A DNA stretch of 64,000 nt from an uncultured Prevotellaceae bacterium. Lineage in GTDB: Bacteria > Bacteroidota > Bacteroidia > Bacteroidales > Bacteroidaceae. The stretch lies in NCBI GenBank assembly GCA_900318775.1, contig ONLY01000022.1:16942-80941 (forward strand), in the 5' to 3' direction. Positions 9,592-17,804 of this stretch are shown piece after piece; the stretch's first letter is position 1; the number at the start of each line of letters is the position of its first letter. Position numbers and translations under genes: made by a program. Below the pieces are notes generated by a model, which worked only from the letters and a program-made list of their open reading frames with translations, was not told where the DNA came from and did not search any database.

Positions 9592-10656
9592 ATGAAGAAA
9601 TACGTTATATCTTGTGCATTCGGGCTCATCATAGCGCTGGGCGTACAAGCACAGAGGATTGTGTTCGAAAAGAATCTAGTCAACGCAGGCTCTACCTTGT
9701 GGAAGAGACCTGTCACAGCTGTCTTCAAGTTCACAAACAAGGACAGAGAGCCTTTATTCATCAGAGAAGTGGATGCGGGATGCGGTTGCCTGAAACCTGA
9801 ATGGCCCACCAACAGCATGATGAAGGGAGAAGGAGGAGAAATCCGCATCACTTACGATGCCAAGCTGCTGGGTCACTTCGACCGCTATATTGATGTGTAC
9901 ACCAATGCCAGCGATAAGCCTGTAAGGATTCGCATGAAGGCCCTGGTGCACAACGGGGAGCTGAAAACCATCGAGGACATCTTCCCTTACCGCATTGATG
10001 ACATCTTGCTAAACACCAACAACGTGGAATTCACAGACATAAATGCAGGAGACTCTACCACGGTGGAGATAGAGATTCTGAACCAGAGCAAAGATGTCTA
10101 TACACCTCAACTGATGCACTTGCCAGAGTATCTTAATGCCACATACACGCCAACCATGATTGCACGCGGACGCCGTGGCAAGATAGCCCTCACGCTCCAT
10201 AGCGAGAAATTGCCAGACCTCGGACTGAACCAAACAAGCATCTATCTAGCCCGTTTCTCCGGCGACAAAGTAGGCACCGACAACGAAATTGTGGTTTCTG
10301 CAGTACAGTTGCCAGACCTCCATTTCGCTGAGCAATTCACCAAGAAACCTCGCTTTCACGTCTCCACCACAGAGCTTCACATGGGGAAATTGGGTAAGAA
10401 GAGCAAGGTGAAGGGATATGTCAAGATTAGCAACAAGGGCAATGGTGTGCTGAAACTCAGCAAGATTCAAGCCTTTAACCAAGCCATCTCTGTGGCAATC
10501 AACAAAACAGAGTTGCAGCCAGGTGAAGAAGTGAAGATGGACATCGCTATAGATACACGCTTCTTGGGAATGTCGAAGACACAGCCAAGAGTGCTCATCA
10601 TCACAAACGACCCTGCTCACCCCAAAGAAGTGGTGAATGTAAATTTTGAGAAATAG
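9592..10656 (+). CDS. DUF1573 domain-containing exported protein
   Basis: 354-residue secreted or periplasmic protein. An N-terminal signal peptide (MKKYVISCAFGLIIALGVQA, cleavage near AQA-Q) is followed by an Ig-like DUF1573 domain with the typical V-x-x-GCGCLKPEWP motif near residues 61-70. Two more beta-rich repeats follow, the last containing VKGYVKISNKGNGVLKLSKI and ending LIITNDPAHPKEVVNV. The biochemical function of the family is unknown; these domains are common in Bacteroidetes envelope proteins. It is the first gene of a tightly packed operon. Confidence 0.85.
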   Translation: MKKYVISCAFGLIIALGVQAQRIVFEKNLVNAGSTLWKRPVTAVFKFTNKDREPLFIREVDAGCGCLKPEWPTNSMMKGEGGEIRITYDAKLLGHFDRYIDVYTNASDKPVRIRMKALVHNGELKTIEDIFPYRIDDILLNTNNVEFTDINAGDSTTVEIEILNQSKDVYTPQLMHLPEYLNATYTPTMIARGRRGKIALTLHSEKLPDLGLNQTSIYLARFSGDKVGTDNEIVVSAVQLPDLHFAEQFTKKPRFHVSTTELHMGKLGKKSKVKGYVKISNKGNGVLKLSKIQAFNQAISVAINKTELQPGEEVKMDIAIDTRFLGMSKTQPRVLIITNDPAHPKEVVNVNFEK

Positions 10657-10674
10657 TCAAACCACAATGTGAAG

Positions 10675-11775
10675 ATGGAACATCCAGAGAACAGCAAAGA
10701 ATACGCAGGTCTCCAAGTCAATGCAGGCGTGGAGCAGCCCTCTATTGTGAATCCTTATCTGAAGCAGATGAGGAAGAAGCGTCAGAAGCTCTTCACTCCT
10801 GGCGAATATGTGGAAGGTATCCTAAAGGGGAATGTCAGCATGCTCAGCCAGGCTGTTACGCTAATTGAGAGTGTCTTGCCCGAGCATCAGGTAATTGCTC
10901 AGGAAGTAATCGAAAAGTGTCTTCCCTACTCTGGCAACTCCGTCCGCATTGGCATCAGCGGTGTGCCCGGAGCGGGAAAGTCCACCAGCATCGACACATT
11001 CGGTGTTCACCTACTGAACAATTACGGTGGCAAACTCGCCGTACTGGCTATTGACCCATCATCGGAAAAGACCAAAGGCAGTATCTTGGGAGACAAAACT
11101 CGCATGGAGAAGCTAGCTGTACACCCGAAGTCATTCATTCGTCCCAGTCCGACTGCGGGAAGTTTAGGAGGTGTGGCCCGTAAGACTCGCGAGACCATTA
11201 TACTTTGTGAAGCAGCGGGTTACGACAACATCTTTGTGGAGACTGTGGGCGTGGGACAGAGCGAGACAGCCTGCCATTCGATGGTGGACTATTTCCTGCT
11301 TATCCAATTGGCTGGCACAGGCGATGAACTGCAAGGCATCAAACGTGGCATTATGGAAATAGCCGACGGTATCGTCATCAACAAAGCAGATGGCAACAAT
11401 GTAGACAAGGCGCAGTTGGCTGCATCCCATTTCCGCAACGCCCTTCATCTTTTTCCTGTGCCCGACAGCGGCATCGTCCCAGAAGTGATGTGCTATTCAG
11501 GCTTCTACGAGCTCAACATAGATGAAGTGCTCCAGATGATTTTCCGTTATATTGACAAAGTGAAGGAAAGCGGCTACTTCCAATACCGCCGCAACGAGCA
11601 ATCCAAGTACTGGATGTATGAAAGCATCAACGAGCACCTGAAAAACAGCTTCTACTACAACCCTGTCATCAAGAGCACCATCGACCAAATGGAGAAGGAT
11701 GTGTTGGGTGGACAAATCACCTCTTTTGTGGCAGCTAAGAAATTGTTGGATACTTACTATGCGACACTCAAATAA
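10675..11775 (+). CDS. meaB: Methylmalonyl-CoA mutase accessory GTPase (MeaB/ArgK family)
   Basis: About 366-residue G3E-type P-loop GTPase that loads and protects adenosylcobalamin in methylmalonyl-CoA mutase, the enzyme of the succinate/propionate route common in this group. Motifs are the P-loop GVPGAGKST, DPSS-x-x-T-x-GSILGDKTRM, the ETVGVGQSE stretch, and the guanine-specificity region VINKADG. The ATG at 10675 is preferred; a GTG two codons earlier (10669) is an alternative. The mutase subunits are not in the window. The gene overlaps the start of porQ by 17 bases. Confidence 0.9.
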   Translation: MEHPENSKEYAGLQVNAGVEQPSIVNPYLKQMRKKRQKLFTPGEYVEGILKGNVSMLSQAVTLIESVLPEHQVIAQEVIEKCLPYSGNSVRIGISGVPGAGKSTSIDTFGVHLLNNYGGKLAVLAIDPSSEKTKGSILGDKTRMEKLAVHPKSFIRPSPTAGSLGGVARKTRETIILCEAAGYDNIFVETVGVGQSETACHSMVDYFLLIQLAGTGDELQGIKRGIMEIADGIVINKADGNNVDKAQLAASHFRNALHLFPVPDSGIVPEVMCYSGFYELNIDEVLQMIFRYIDKVKESGYFQYRRNEQSKYWMYESINEHLKNSFYYNPVIKSTIDQMEKDVLGGQITSFVAAKKLLDTYYATLK

Positions 11776-12709
11776 ACTCTGGCTCTTGAGCATACTGACG
11801 CTCATCTCCACTCATGTGGCAGCACAGGACGGAAAAGTGGGATATCAATTCCTTAACGTTCCCGCCAGTGCTCATTCAGCCGCTTTGGGAGGTGCCAACA
11901 TCAGCATTGTGGAGGACGATGCCACGATGATGTGGACCAACGCAGCCTTGCTCACCAACGTGTCAGACAATAGCATCGCGTTCAGCTACAACTCATATAT
12001 CCGCTCCAGCCAACTCCTTTCGGCTGGATACACGAAAGCCATCGGCGAACGTGGCACTTGGGCTATGGGTGCCCAAATGCTCAATTACGGCAAGATGGAC
12101 GAAACCGATGAGAACGGCAACGTCATTGGAAGTTTCACGGCCAAAGACATCAACATCCAGACATCTTATTCCTATCTGCTCAGTAACCGATGGAGCGGCG
12201 CCATTACAGCCAAAGTGCTTGTTAGCAACTATGCCAACTATTCCAGCACTGCCTTAGGAACAGACCTCGCCCTCAACTACTTTGATGACGAGAATGGTTT
12301 CTCTTTCTCTACAACAGGACGCAACTTGGGTGGACAAATCAATTCACTTTACGAGGACGGTGTCAAAGAGGCCCTGCCGTTCAACCTTGCCATGGGCGTC
12401 AGCAAAGACTTTGCCAATGCCCCATTACGAATCTCGCTGACTGCCGACGACATCACCCATTGGGACGATGTGAATTTCATCCAGCACTTTGTGGTGGGCA
12501 TGGACATTCTTCCCTCCAAGAACACATGGCTGGCACTCGGCTACAATTTCCGACGTGCCAAGGAGATGGAGGTACAGAACAAGAGTCATTGGGCAGGATT
12601 CAGCATTGGCGCTGGCCTCAACGTCAAGAAATTCAAGGTAGGAGTGGCATACGGCAAGTACCATATCGCCGCATCCTCCATTCTCATAAATGCAGCAATA
12701 TCATTATGA
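11759..12709 (+). CDS. porQ: Type IX secretion system protein PorQ
   Basis: 316-residue outer-membrane beta-barrel-like protein with a signal peptide (starts [17 protein letters not shown], cleavage near HVAA-Q). The mature N-terminus contains [19 protein letters not shown] and the [15 protein letters not shown] stretch typical of PorQ/PorV-like proteins. PorQ takes part in the T9SS cell-surface attachment step. The ATG at 11759 lies inside the meaB end; a longer upstream frame is not used because it would lose the signal peptide position. The stop overlaps the cmk ATG (ATGA). PorQ next to cmk is a recurring Bacteroidetes arrangement. Confidence 0.85.
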   Translation: MRHSNKLWLLSILTLISTHVAAQDGKVGYQFLNVPASAHSAALGGANISIVEDDATMMWTNAALLTNVSDNSIAFSYNSYIRSSQLLSAGYTKAIGERGTWAMGAQMLNYGKMDETDENGNVIGSFTAKDINIQTSYSYLLSNRWSGAITAKVLVSNYANYSSTALGTDLALNYFDDENGFSFSTTGRNLGGQINSLYEDGVKEALPFNLAMGVSKDFANAPLRISLTADDITHWDDVNFIQHFVVGMDILPSKNTWLALGYNFRRAKEMEVQNKSHWAGFSIGAGLNVKKFKVGVAYGKYHIAASSILINAAISL

Positions 12710-13416
12710 AGAAGATTATCATCGCCATCGATGGCCACTCCAGCTGTGGTAAAAGTACGATGGCCAAGCAACTGGCGAAAGAAATTGGATATGTCTATGT
12801 AGATACAGGCGCAATGTACCGCGCTGTCACCTTGTTTGCCATGCGCAACGGATTCTTTCCCGAAGAAGGCATCAAAGAAACAGAACTCAAAGCAGCCATT
12901 GATGCAGGAAAGATTCACATCAGTTTCAAGTTCAATCCTGAGACTGGCCGCCCAGATACCTATCTGAACGATGAGAATGTAGAAGACGAGATTCGGCAGA
13001 TGGCTGTCAGCAACCGTGTGAGCCCCATTGCTGCACTTCCCTTCGTTCGTGCCTTGCTGACTGAACAGCAGAAGGCAATGGGCGAGGAGAAAGGCATTGT
13101 GATGGATGGACGCGACATTGGCACGGCAGTGTTCCCTCAGGCAGAACTGAAGGTGTTCGTCACCGCCTCCGCACGTGTACGCGCTCAGCGACGTTACGAT
13201 GAACTAATCGGCAAAGCGAAGACACAAGCCGAGCGCGACGCCCTCAACCTTGAAGAGATTCTCAAGAACGTGGAAGAGCGCGATTACATTGACTCGCATC
13301 GGGAAGTGGCTCCGCTCCGTCAGGCAGAAGACGCTCTGGTACTTGACAACTCCAACCTCACTCGCGAGGAACAAAGCGCTTGGTTACTGGAAAGATACAA
13401 AGAACGGGTAGACTAA
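12706..13416 (+). CDS. cmk: Cytidylate kinase
   Basis: 236-residue kinase phosphorylating CMP and dCMP. It carries an N-terminal P-loop [10 protein letters not shown], the [13 protein letters not shown] substrate motif, [20 protein letters not shown], and the Arg-rich segment [13 protein letters not shown]. The length is normal. The ATG at 12706 overlaps the porQ stop. It is followed 18 bases later by ispH, so it sits within the eight-gene operon. Confidence 0.94.
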   Translation: MKKIIIAIDGHSSCGKSTMAKQLAKEIGYVYVDTGAMYRAVTLFAMRNGFFPEEGIKETELKAAIDAGKIHISFKFNPETGRPDTYLNDENVEDEIRQMAVSNRVSPIAALPFVRALLTEQQKAMGEEKGIVMDGRDIGTAVFPQAELKVFVTASARVRAQRRYDELIGKAKTQAERDALNLEEILKNVEERDYIDSHREVAPLRQAEDALVLDNSNLTREEQSAWLLERYKERVD

Positions 13417-13434
13417 TGCCACCCATTATCACGT

Positions 13435-14304
13435 ATGCTGATTGAGATTGACGAAGGATCTGGCTTCTGTTTCGGTGTGACAACAGCCATCAAGAAGGCA
13501 GAAGAAGAATTGGCAGAGAGCCATTCGCTCTATTGTCTAGGGGACATTGTGCACAATGGACGTGAAGTGGAACGCCTGAAGAAATTGGGGCTGTCCACCG
13601 TGGGGCATGCCGACCTTGACACGCTGCATGACACGAAGATGCTCCTCCGCGCTCATGGCGAGCCTCCACAGACCTACAAGAAAGCCCAAGAAGCCAACAT
13701 CCAGCTCATTGACGCCACCTGTCCCGTGGTGCTGAATCTTCAGAAGCGCATTCGCAAGGCTTACGAGGCTGGAGGGCAGATTGTCATCTACGGAAAGACA
13801 GGACACGCAGAAGTGGTTGGTCTGGTGGGCCAGACAGATGGCACCGCCATTGTGATTGAGAATTTGGAGGATGCCAAGAAACTCGATTTCAGCCATGACA
13901 TACAGCTCTTCTCCCAAACCACAAAATCGTTGGAAGGCTTCCGCGAGATAGTGAAATATATTGAAGAGCACATGCAGGAAGGCGCACACTTCAGCTATTT
14001 TGACACGATTTGCCGCCAAGTGGCAAACCGTATTCCCAATATCAAAGAGTTTGCTTCCCGTCACGACGTCATCCTGTTCGTGTGTGGCAAGAAAAGCTCC
14101 AACGGCAAGGTACTCTACAACCAGTGCCTGTCGGTCAACCCACAGACGTACATGATTGATGAGCCTTCTGAGATAGACCTCAGATGGTTTCAGGGCATCA
14201 AGTCCGTTGGCATCTGCGGAGCCACCAGCACCCCCAAGTGGCTGATGGAAGATTGCAAAAAAAAGATTGAACACGACTTTGTACAGGAAGGAGAAGCAAG
14301 ATGA
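13435..14304 (+). CDS. ispH: 4-hydroxy-3-methylbut-2-enyl diphosphate reductase
   Basis: 289-residue Fe-S enzyme making IPP and DMAPP, the last step of the MEP isoprenoid pathway. The three cluster cysteines are visible in GFCFGVT (near residue 12), DATCPVV, and FDTICRQVANRI. The family motifs AHGEPP (H-binding) and GKTGHAEVVG, and the C-terminal GICGATSTPKWL, are also present. The length is normal. Its stop overlaps the next gene's ATG (ATGA), which couples a core lipid-precursor gene to a sugar-modifying cassette. Confidence 0.95.
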   Translation: MLIEIDEGSGFCFGVTTAIKKAEEELAESHSLYCLGDIVHNGREVERLKKLGLSTVGHADLDTLHDTKMLLRAHGEPPQTYKKAQEANIQLIDATCPVVLNLQKRIRKAYEAGGQIVIYGKTGHAEVVGLVGQTDGTAIVIENLEDAKKLDFSHDIQLFSQTTKSLEGFREIVKYIEEHMQEGAHFSYFDTICRQVANRIPNIKEFASRHDVILFVCGKKSSNGKVLYNQCLSVNPQTYMIDEPSEIDLRWFQGIKSVGICGATSTPKWLMEDCKKKIEHDFVQEGEAR

Positions 14305-14714
14305 GGAAACTTGACTATGAAATCATTGAACTGCCAAAGATTACCGACCCTCGTGGCAATCTAACGGTTGCCGAGCAGTTGAAGAACGTGCCTTTCGACA
14401 TCAAGCGAGTATATTGGACTTACGACGTGCCTGGTGGTGAAAGCCGTGGGGGACATGCCCACAAGGCACTCTACCAATTGGTTGTGGCCATGAGCGGCAG
14501 TTTCACCGTCACGCTGGACAATGGAGAGGAACGAAAGACTATCTTGCTCAACCATCCATGGCAGGGATTGCTCATCAAGCCCAACACATGGCGCACACTT
14601 GACGACTTCTCCAGCGGTGCGGTGTGCATGGTGCTGGCCAGCGAACTATTTGACGAGGAAGACTACATCTACGAATACAGCGACTTCATTGAGTACATGA
14701 AATGTTTGAAATAA
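14301..14714 (+). CDS. FdtA/WxcM-like sugar 3,4-ketoisomerase (cupin)
   Basis: 137-residue cupin of the FdtA/QdtA type that would convert a dTDP-4-keto-6-deoxyhexose into the 3-keto isomer. The sequence has ITDPRGNLTVAEQLKNVPF, the Y-W-T-Y-x-V-P-G-G-E-x-R-G-G-H-A-H-K-A metal/active-site segment, and the WQGLLIKPNTWRTLDDFS second cupin motif. It overlaps both ispH and the next gene. With the downstream acetyltransferase and aminotransferase it forms a compact 3-acetamido-sugar cassette. The exact sugar is inferred from the gene set. Confidence 0.82.
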   Translation: MRKLDYEIIELPKITDPRGNLTVAEQLKNVPFDIKRVYWTYDVPGGESRGGHAHKALYQLVVAMSGSFTVTLDNGEERKTILLNHPWQGLLIKPNTWRTLDDFSSGAVCMVLASELFDEEDYIYEYSDFIEYMKCLK

Positions 14715-15640
14715 GACGATACACACCCGCAGACCAACCGTTGTGGGACCAGTATGTGGCTAAAGCAAGGAATGCCACATTCATGTTTCACCGCAACTAC
14801 ATGGACTATCATTCCGACCGCTTCGAAGACCATTCACTGCTCTTCTTTGTGGGCAATCACCTGCACTCCATCCTGCCGGCCAATATCGTCGGAACCACCC
14901 TGTACTCACACCAAGGACTCACGTTTGGAGGCTTGCTAATGGACGTGGACGTCACAGCTGCCGATGTCATCATCTTGTTTGAAGAACTGAACACATATCT
15001 CCGTCAGCAAGGCATCAAGAAGGTGGTTTACAAGCCCGTTCCTTGGGACTACCACCAGTTGGCATCAGAAGAAGACTTGTATCCCCTGTTCTGGGTCTGC
15101 AAGGCCCGCATCACCACACGCGATGTAGGTACAGTCATTTTCAACCAGCAGAATCTGCGTTGGAGAAAAGACCGACGTCGCCGTTTGAGACGAGCTCAAG
15201 AAGCAGGCATCGAAGTGATCAGAACAGATGACTTCGCGCCCTTCTGGAAAGTGCTTGAAGACAACTTGATGGAGCGGCACCAAGTGCATCCAGTCCATAC
15301 ACTCGAAGAAATCCAGTTATTGCACCAGCGTTTCCCCGACAATATTCTTCAGTACAACGCCCTCCTCAATGGCGAGGTGGTGGCTGGAATGACGTTCTAT
15401 CTGACCAAGCAAGTCCTTCATGGACAATACTGCTCGTCCAACGCCATTGGAAAAGAATACGGTGCAGTGGATGCGATTCATCACCATGTGATTCATCACG
15501 ATTTCCCCCACATTCCCTATGTAGATTTCGGACGTTCAACCGAAGGCGATGGCTCAATCCTCAACGAAGGACTAGTGGCACAGAAAGAGGGTTTTGGCGG
15601 ACGCACCATCTGTTATGACACTTACGAATGGGAACTATGA
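14702..15640 (+). CDS. GNAT/FemAB-like N-acyltransferase
   Basis: 312-residue protein with the double-GNAT look of FemAB/BioF2-like acyltransferases. It has a Phe/Tyr-rich N-terminus (MFHRNYMDYHSDRF), KKVVYKPVPWDYHQ, a basic segment RWRKDRRRRLRRAQEAGI, and a C-terminal GNAT-like ending with YVDFGRSTEGDGSILNEGLVAQKEGFG. It probably acylates the amino sugar produced by the neighbours. A role in glycan assembly is likely, but the substrate is not visible. The ATG at 14702 overlaps the upstream gene by 13 bases. Confidence 0.72.
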   Translation: MFEIRRYTPADQPLWDQYVAKARNATFMFHRNYMDYHSDRFEDHSLLFFVGNHLHSILPANIVGTTLYSHQGLTFGGLLMDVDVTAADVIILFEELNTYLRQQGIKKVVYKPVPWDYHQLASEEDLYPLFWVCKARITTRDVGTVIFNQQNLRWRKDRRRRLRRAQEAGIEVIRTDDFAPFWKVLEDNLMERHQVHPVHTLEEIQLLHQRFPDNILQYNALLNGEVVAGMTFYLTKQVLHGQYCSSNAIGKEYGAVDAIHHHVIHHDFPHIPYVDFGRSTEGDGSILNEGLVAQKEGFGGRTICYDTYEWEL

Positions 15641-16746
15641 CCATACCATATTTGAGTTTAAAGGCAATGACCGGACTGCATGCCGACGAGATTCAGCAAG
15701 CAGTGGCAGAAGTTGTGGACAGCGGCTGGTATCTGCAAGGAAAGGCCGTGCAGCAATTTGAACAGCACTATGCCCAATATATCGGCACCCGCCACTGCAT
15801 CGGTGTGGCCAATGGACTTGACGCCCTGACCCTTACCCTCCGAGCTTACAAAGAGATGGGACTGCTGCACGATGGCGATGAAGTGCTTGTACAAGCCAAT
15901 ACTTTCATCGCCACCATCTTGGCCATCACCGAGAACCACCTTACTCCTGTGTTTGTCGATGTAGCCCCCGACACGCTCAACCTCCAGACTGAGGCACTCC
16001 GGCAAGCCATCACCCCTAAGACAAAAGCCCTGATGCTGGTACACCTCTACGGCCGATGCACCTACAACGAGGAAATTGAAGCTCTATGTGAGGCACACCA
16101 ACTGCTACTCATTGAGGACAACGCACAAGCCCACGGATGCCTGCATGGAGAGCAGCGTACCGGTTCATTGGGCCATGCAGCTTGCCACAGCTTCTATCCG
16201 GGCAAGAACCTCGGAGCCTTAGGCGATGGCGGGGCAGTAACCACCAATGATGACGACTTGGCACAAATGATTCGTACGCTTGCCAATTATGGTTTCTCAC
16301 AGAAATATGTGGCACCTATGCAAGGACGAAACAGCCGCCTGGATGAGATACAGGCAGCTGTGCTTGATGTGAAACTGCACCATCTCGACACCGAGAACCA
16401 ACGCCGCATTGACATCGCGCGTACATATTATACATATATACAGCAGAAAGACCTCCGACTGCCCACTTTTATGGATGAAGGCAACAACGTTTATCATATC
16501 TTCCCAGTCTTCACCCCACACCGTAACGCCCTGCAGCAATACCTCAGCGAGCAAGGCATTCAAACACTCATCCACTACCCCATTCCTCCTCATCAGCAGG
16601 CTTGCTACAGGGAGTACAACCAACTTTCACTCCCCGTCACAGAGCAACTGGCCCGTGAGGAACTCAGTCTTCCTCTCAATCCCACTATGACAGATGCTGA
16701 AGTGCAGTATGTGGTGGAAACACTCAATGCGAAGTTAGCCATCTGA
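15637..16746 (+). CDS. DegT/DnrJ/EryC1-family sugar aminotransferase
   Basis: 369-residue PLP enzyme of the sugar-nucleotide aminotransferase family. The cofactor lysine is in SFYPGKNLGALGDGGAV (about residue 190), with GVANGLDALTLTLRA, VQANTFIATILAI, DNAQAHG, and the C-terminal HYPIPPHQQACYRE all matching. In the FdtB role it would transaminate the 3-keto sugar made by the cupin isomerase two genes upstream. The ATG at 15637 overlaps the previous stop (ATGA). It is the last gene of the operon. A similar family member, PorR of Porphyromonas, is needed for the glycan to which T9SS cargo is attached, so a link to porQ is possible but inferred. Confidence 0.86.
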   Translation: MTIPYLSLKAMTGLHADEIQQAVAEVVDSGWYLQGKAVQQFEQHYAQYIGTRHCIGVANGLDALTLTLRAYKEMGLLHDGDEVLVQANTFIATILAITENHLTPVFVDVAPDTLNLQTEALRQAITPKTKALMLVHLYGRCTYNEEIEALCEAHQLLLIEDNAQAHGCLHGEQRTGSLGHAACHSFYPGKNLGALGDGGAVTTNDDDLAQMIRTLANYGFSQKYVAPMQGRNSRLDEIQAAVLDVKLHHLDTENQRRIDIARTYYTYIQQKDLRLPTFMDEGNNVYHIFPVFTPHRNALQQYLSEQGIQTLIHYPIPPHQQACYREYNQLSLPVTEQLAREELSLPLNPTMTDAEVQYVVETLNAKLAI

Positions 16747-16836
16747 CGCTTCGCCATTCTCCCCAGCAACAGACCTTGATTATTTCGACGACGACAGAAT
16801 CGTACGAAAAGGACAGTCATTTTACGCCTCGAAATC

Positions 16837-16908
16837 GGTGTGAGTCACACCGAGGGTGACGGTGTGAGTCAGACCGACCATACCGGTGTGAGTCACACCA
16901 AAAAAGTG
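16837..16908. repeat. Three-copy 24-bp tandem repeat with palindromic core
   Basis: GGTGTGAGTCACACC begins at 16837 and 16885, and GGTGTGAGTCAGACC at 16861, an exact 24-base spacing. Each core is a 6-bp inverted repeat around AGT. Spacers differ. It lies 90 bases after degT, directly before the tRNA-like duplication. A minus-strand open frame reads through it as an 8-residue GVTHT-type repeat, but nothing else supports translation. Confidence 0.8.
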
Positions 16909-16996
16909 GTGCAGGATGTGTACATATAGAACAATCGGGTAAACGAGAAAAGTGCTCACGAAAGAAGGACATTGGCCCTTCAAGAGAACACAAAAA

Positions 16997-17106
16997 AGCG
17001 AGGCTCCAGATGTAAATCTGAAGCCTCGCTTTAGTTGGGACACCCTAGTTCGAACCAGGAATAACAGGAGCAGAATCTGTTGTGTTGCCAATCACACTAA
17101 CTTACC
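16997..17106 (-). repeat. Left copy of the tRNA-Gln/terminator direct repeat
   Basis: This stretch matches 21479-21589. The hairpin arm pair AGCGAGGCT..AGCCTCGCT is followed by a tRNA-Gln-like sequence with the same orientation and spacing and one indel in the hairpin loop. About 62 of 75 tRNA positions are identical by eye. The pair brackets the restriction-modification block, like att sites of an element inserted at a tRNA gene or an old tRNA duplication. Confidence 0.75.
17032..17106 (-). pseudogene. Decayed tRNA-Gln copy
   Basis: It keeps the D-arm, a CTG anticodon loop and the T-arm sequence of the tRNA-Gln at 21515. The 5' acceptor strand no longer pairs with the 3' strand, and the terminal CCA has become CTA. 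Position 37 next to the anticodon is C instead of G. It is therefore not expected to yield a working tRNA. Confidence 0.72.
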
Positions 17107-17219
17107 TTTTCCGTTTTTCCCTTTTCATCTGAAGGCGCGTTTGTCCGATGATATAGAACCTAGTAGTTATAAAAACACAAAAAACTTTCGTTTCATTTTT
17201 TATTATGCCCACTTAATCG

Positions 17220-17227
17220 TATCTTTG
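17220..17227 (+). promoter_or_regulatory. -7 box upstream of a long non-coding stretch
   Basis: TATCTTTG is a full TAnnTTTG match followed by ~580 bases with no convincing coding frame before the first methyltransferase. It fits a promoter for a non-coding RNA and/or the island genes. Confidence 0.5.
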
Positions 17228-17233
17228 CAACTA

Positions 17234-17551
17234 CATCTGTCATCAAGCGCTGCCAACTACACGGGAATAGCTGATGTACAGAGCACTACATATTAAAAGG
17301 CGTTACTGACGCTTTGTTTTTGGCTGTATCGAAACTACCACAATCGAACCGAGGACAAAAACATTGCAGAGTGACTGCCACGGGGTGTATCATATACTCT
17401 CCGTAGTGTGCAGAGAGGCTTACATGGCCTCAATGCACACTTTACGGGGTGTTTCCATACTCCAACCGTGGATGTTTCTCTGTCTGTTTTCCTCAAAGGC
17501 TGTGGTAGGCCCCGATCAGCAAACAGGCAGAAGTAAGCATCCACGTTTTTT
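17234..17551 (+). ncRNA. Candidate structured non-coding RNA
   Basis: No good ORF is present, but a series of consecutive stems can be drawn. Two related hairpins start with GGGGTGT and close with ATACTC-type arms (around 17381-17402 and 17445-17462). Between them lies a long stem with arms AGTGTGCA and TGCACACT and an inner AGAGGC/GCCTC helix (about 17404-17441). The terminal compound hairpin pairs CGTGGATG (17467-17474) with CATCCACG (17538-17545) and CTGTCTGTTT (17480-17489) with AAACAGGCAG (17521-17530). It is followed directly by six Ts (17546-17551) like an intrinsic terminator. A -7 box lies at 17220. A 6S-like or other known RNA class cannot be decided by eye. Confidence 0.42.
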
Positions 17552-17701
17552 ATGCGTGGTTAGTATTCATCTAAAACAAAGTTGTATAAAAAGTAGAAGG
17601 AAATAAAGAGTCTTTGGCATCCTTGATTTAGCTGATTAACCAGAATTACGACCTCAGGAAACACATCAGTTGGACAAGTCTCAGGATGTTCTCGCTCAAC
17701 A

Positions 17702-17775
17702 GGGCGTGGACAGAATGGTTGTTGTCTGATGTGGGCTGTCGTAAGCCTTGGTTAAACACATCTTCTTCCACGCCC
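17702..17775 (+). promoter_or_regulatory. Nested hairpin in the leader of the first methyltransferase
   Basis: A three-part stem is visible: GGGCGTGGA (17702-17710) with TCCACGCCC (17767-17775), GATGTG (17728-17733) with CACATC (17757-17762), and GGCT (17734-17737) with AGCC (17744-17747). It is followed by CCTTTTC. It ends 29 bases before the methyltransferase ATG and could be a terminator or an attenuator-like control of the R-M genes. Confidence 0.45.
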
Positions 17776-17804
17776 CCTTTTCAAAACGAAGAGAGGGCTT
17801 TTTC

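Noticed and set aside
12460..12705. N-terminal extension of the cmk frame
   Set aside because: It overlaps porQ in another frame; the P-loop and normal kinase N-terminus begin at 12706.
16822..17091. 89-codon minus-strand frame with a GVTHT repeat
   Set aside because: It is created by the 24-bp repeats and runs through the tRNA-like sequence; no promoter or family resemblance.
17364..17606. 80-codon plus-strand frame in the candidate RNA
   Set aside because: It crosses several perfect stems and the terminator-like T-run, and the composition is not protein-like.
17640..17735. Frame reading ..DKSQDVLAQQGVDRMVVV before the methyltransferase
   Set aside because: It looks protein-like at its end, but it is only about 30 codons after a stop, has no start codon, and overlaps the nested hairpin.
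17748..17804. TTG-initiated extension of the first methyltransferase
   Set aside because: It runs through the leader hairpin and adds residues not expected before motif I.
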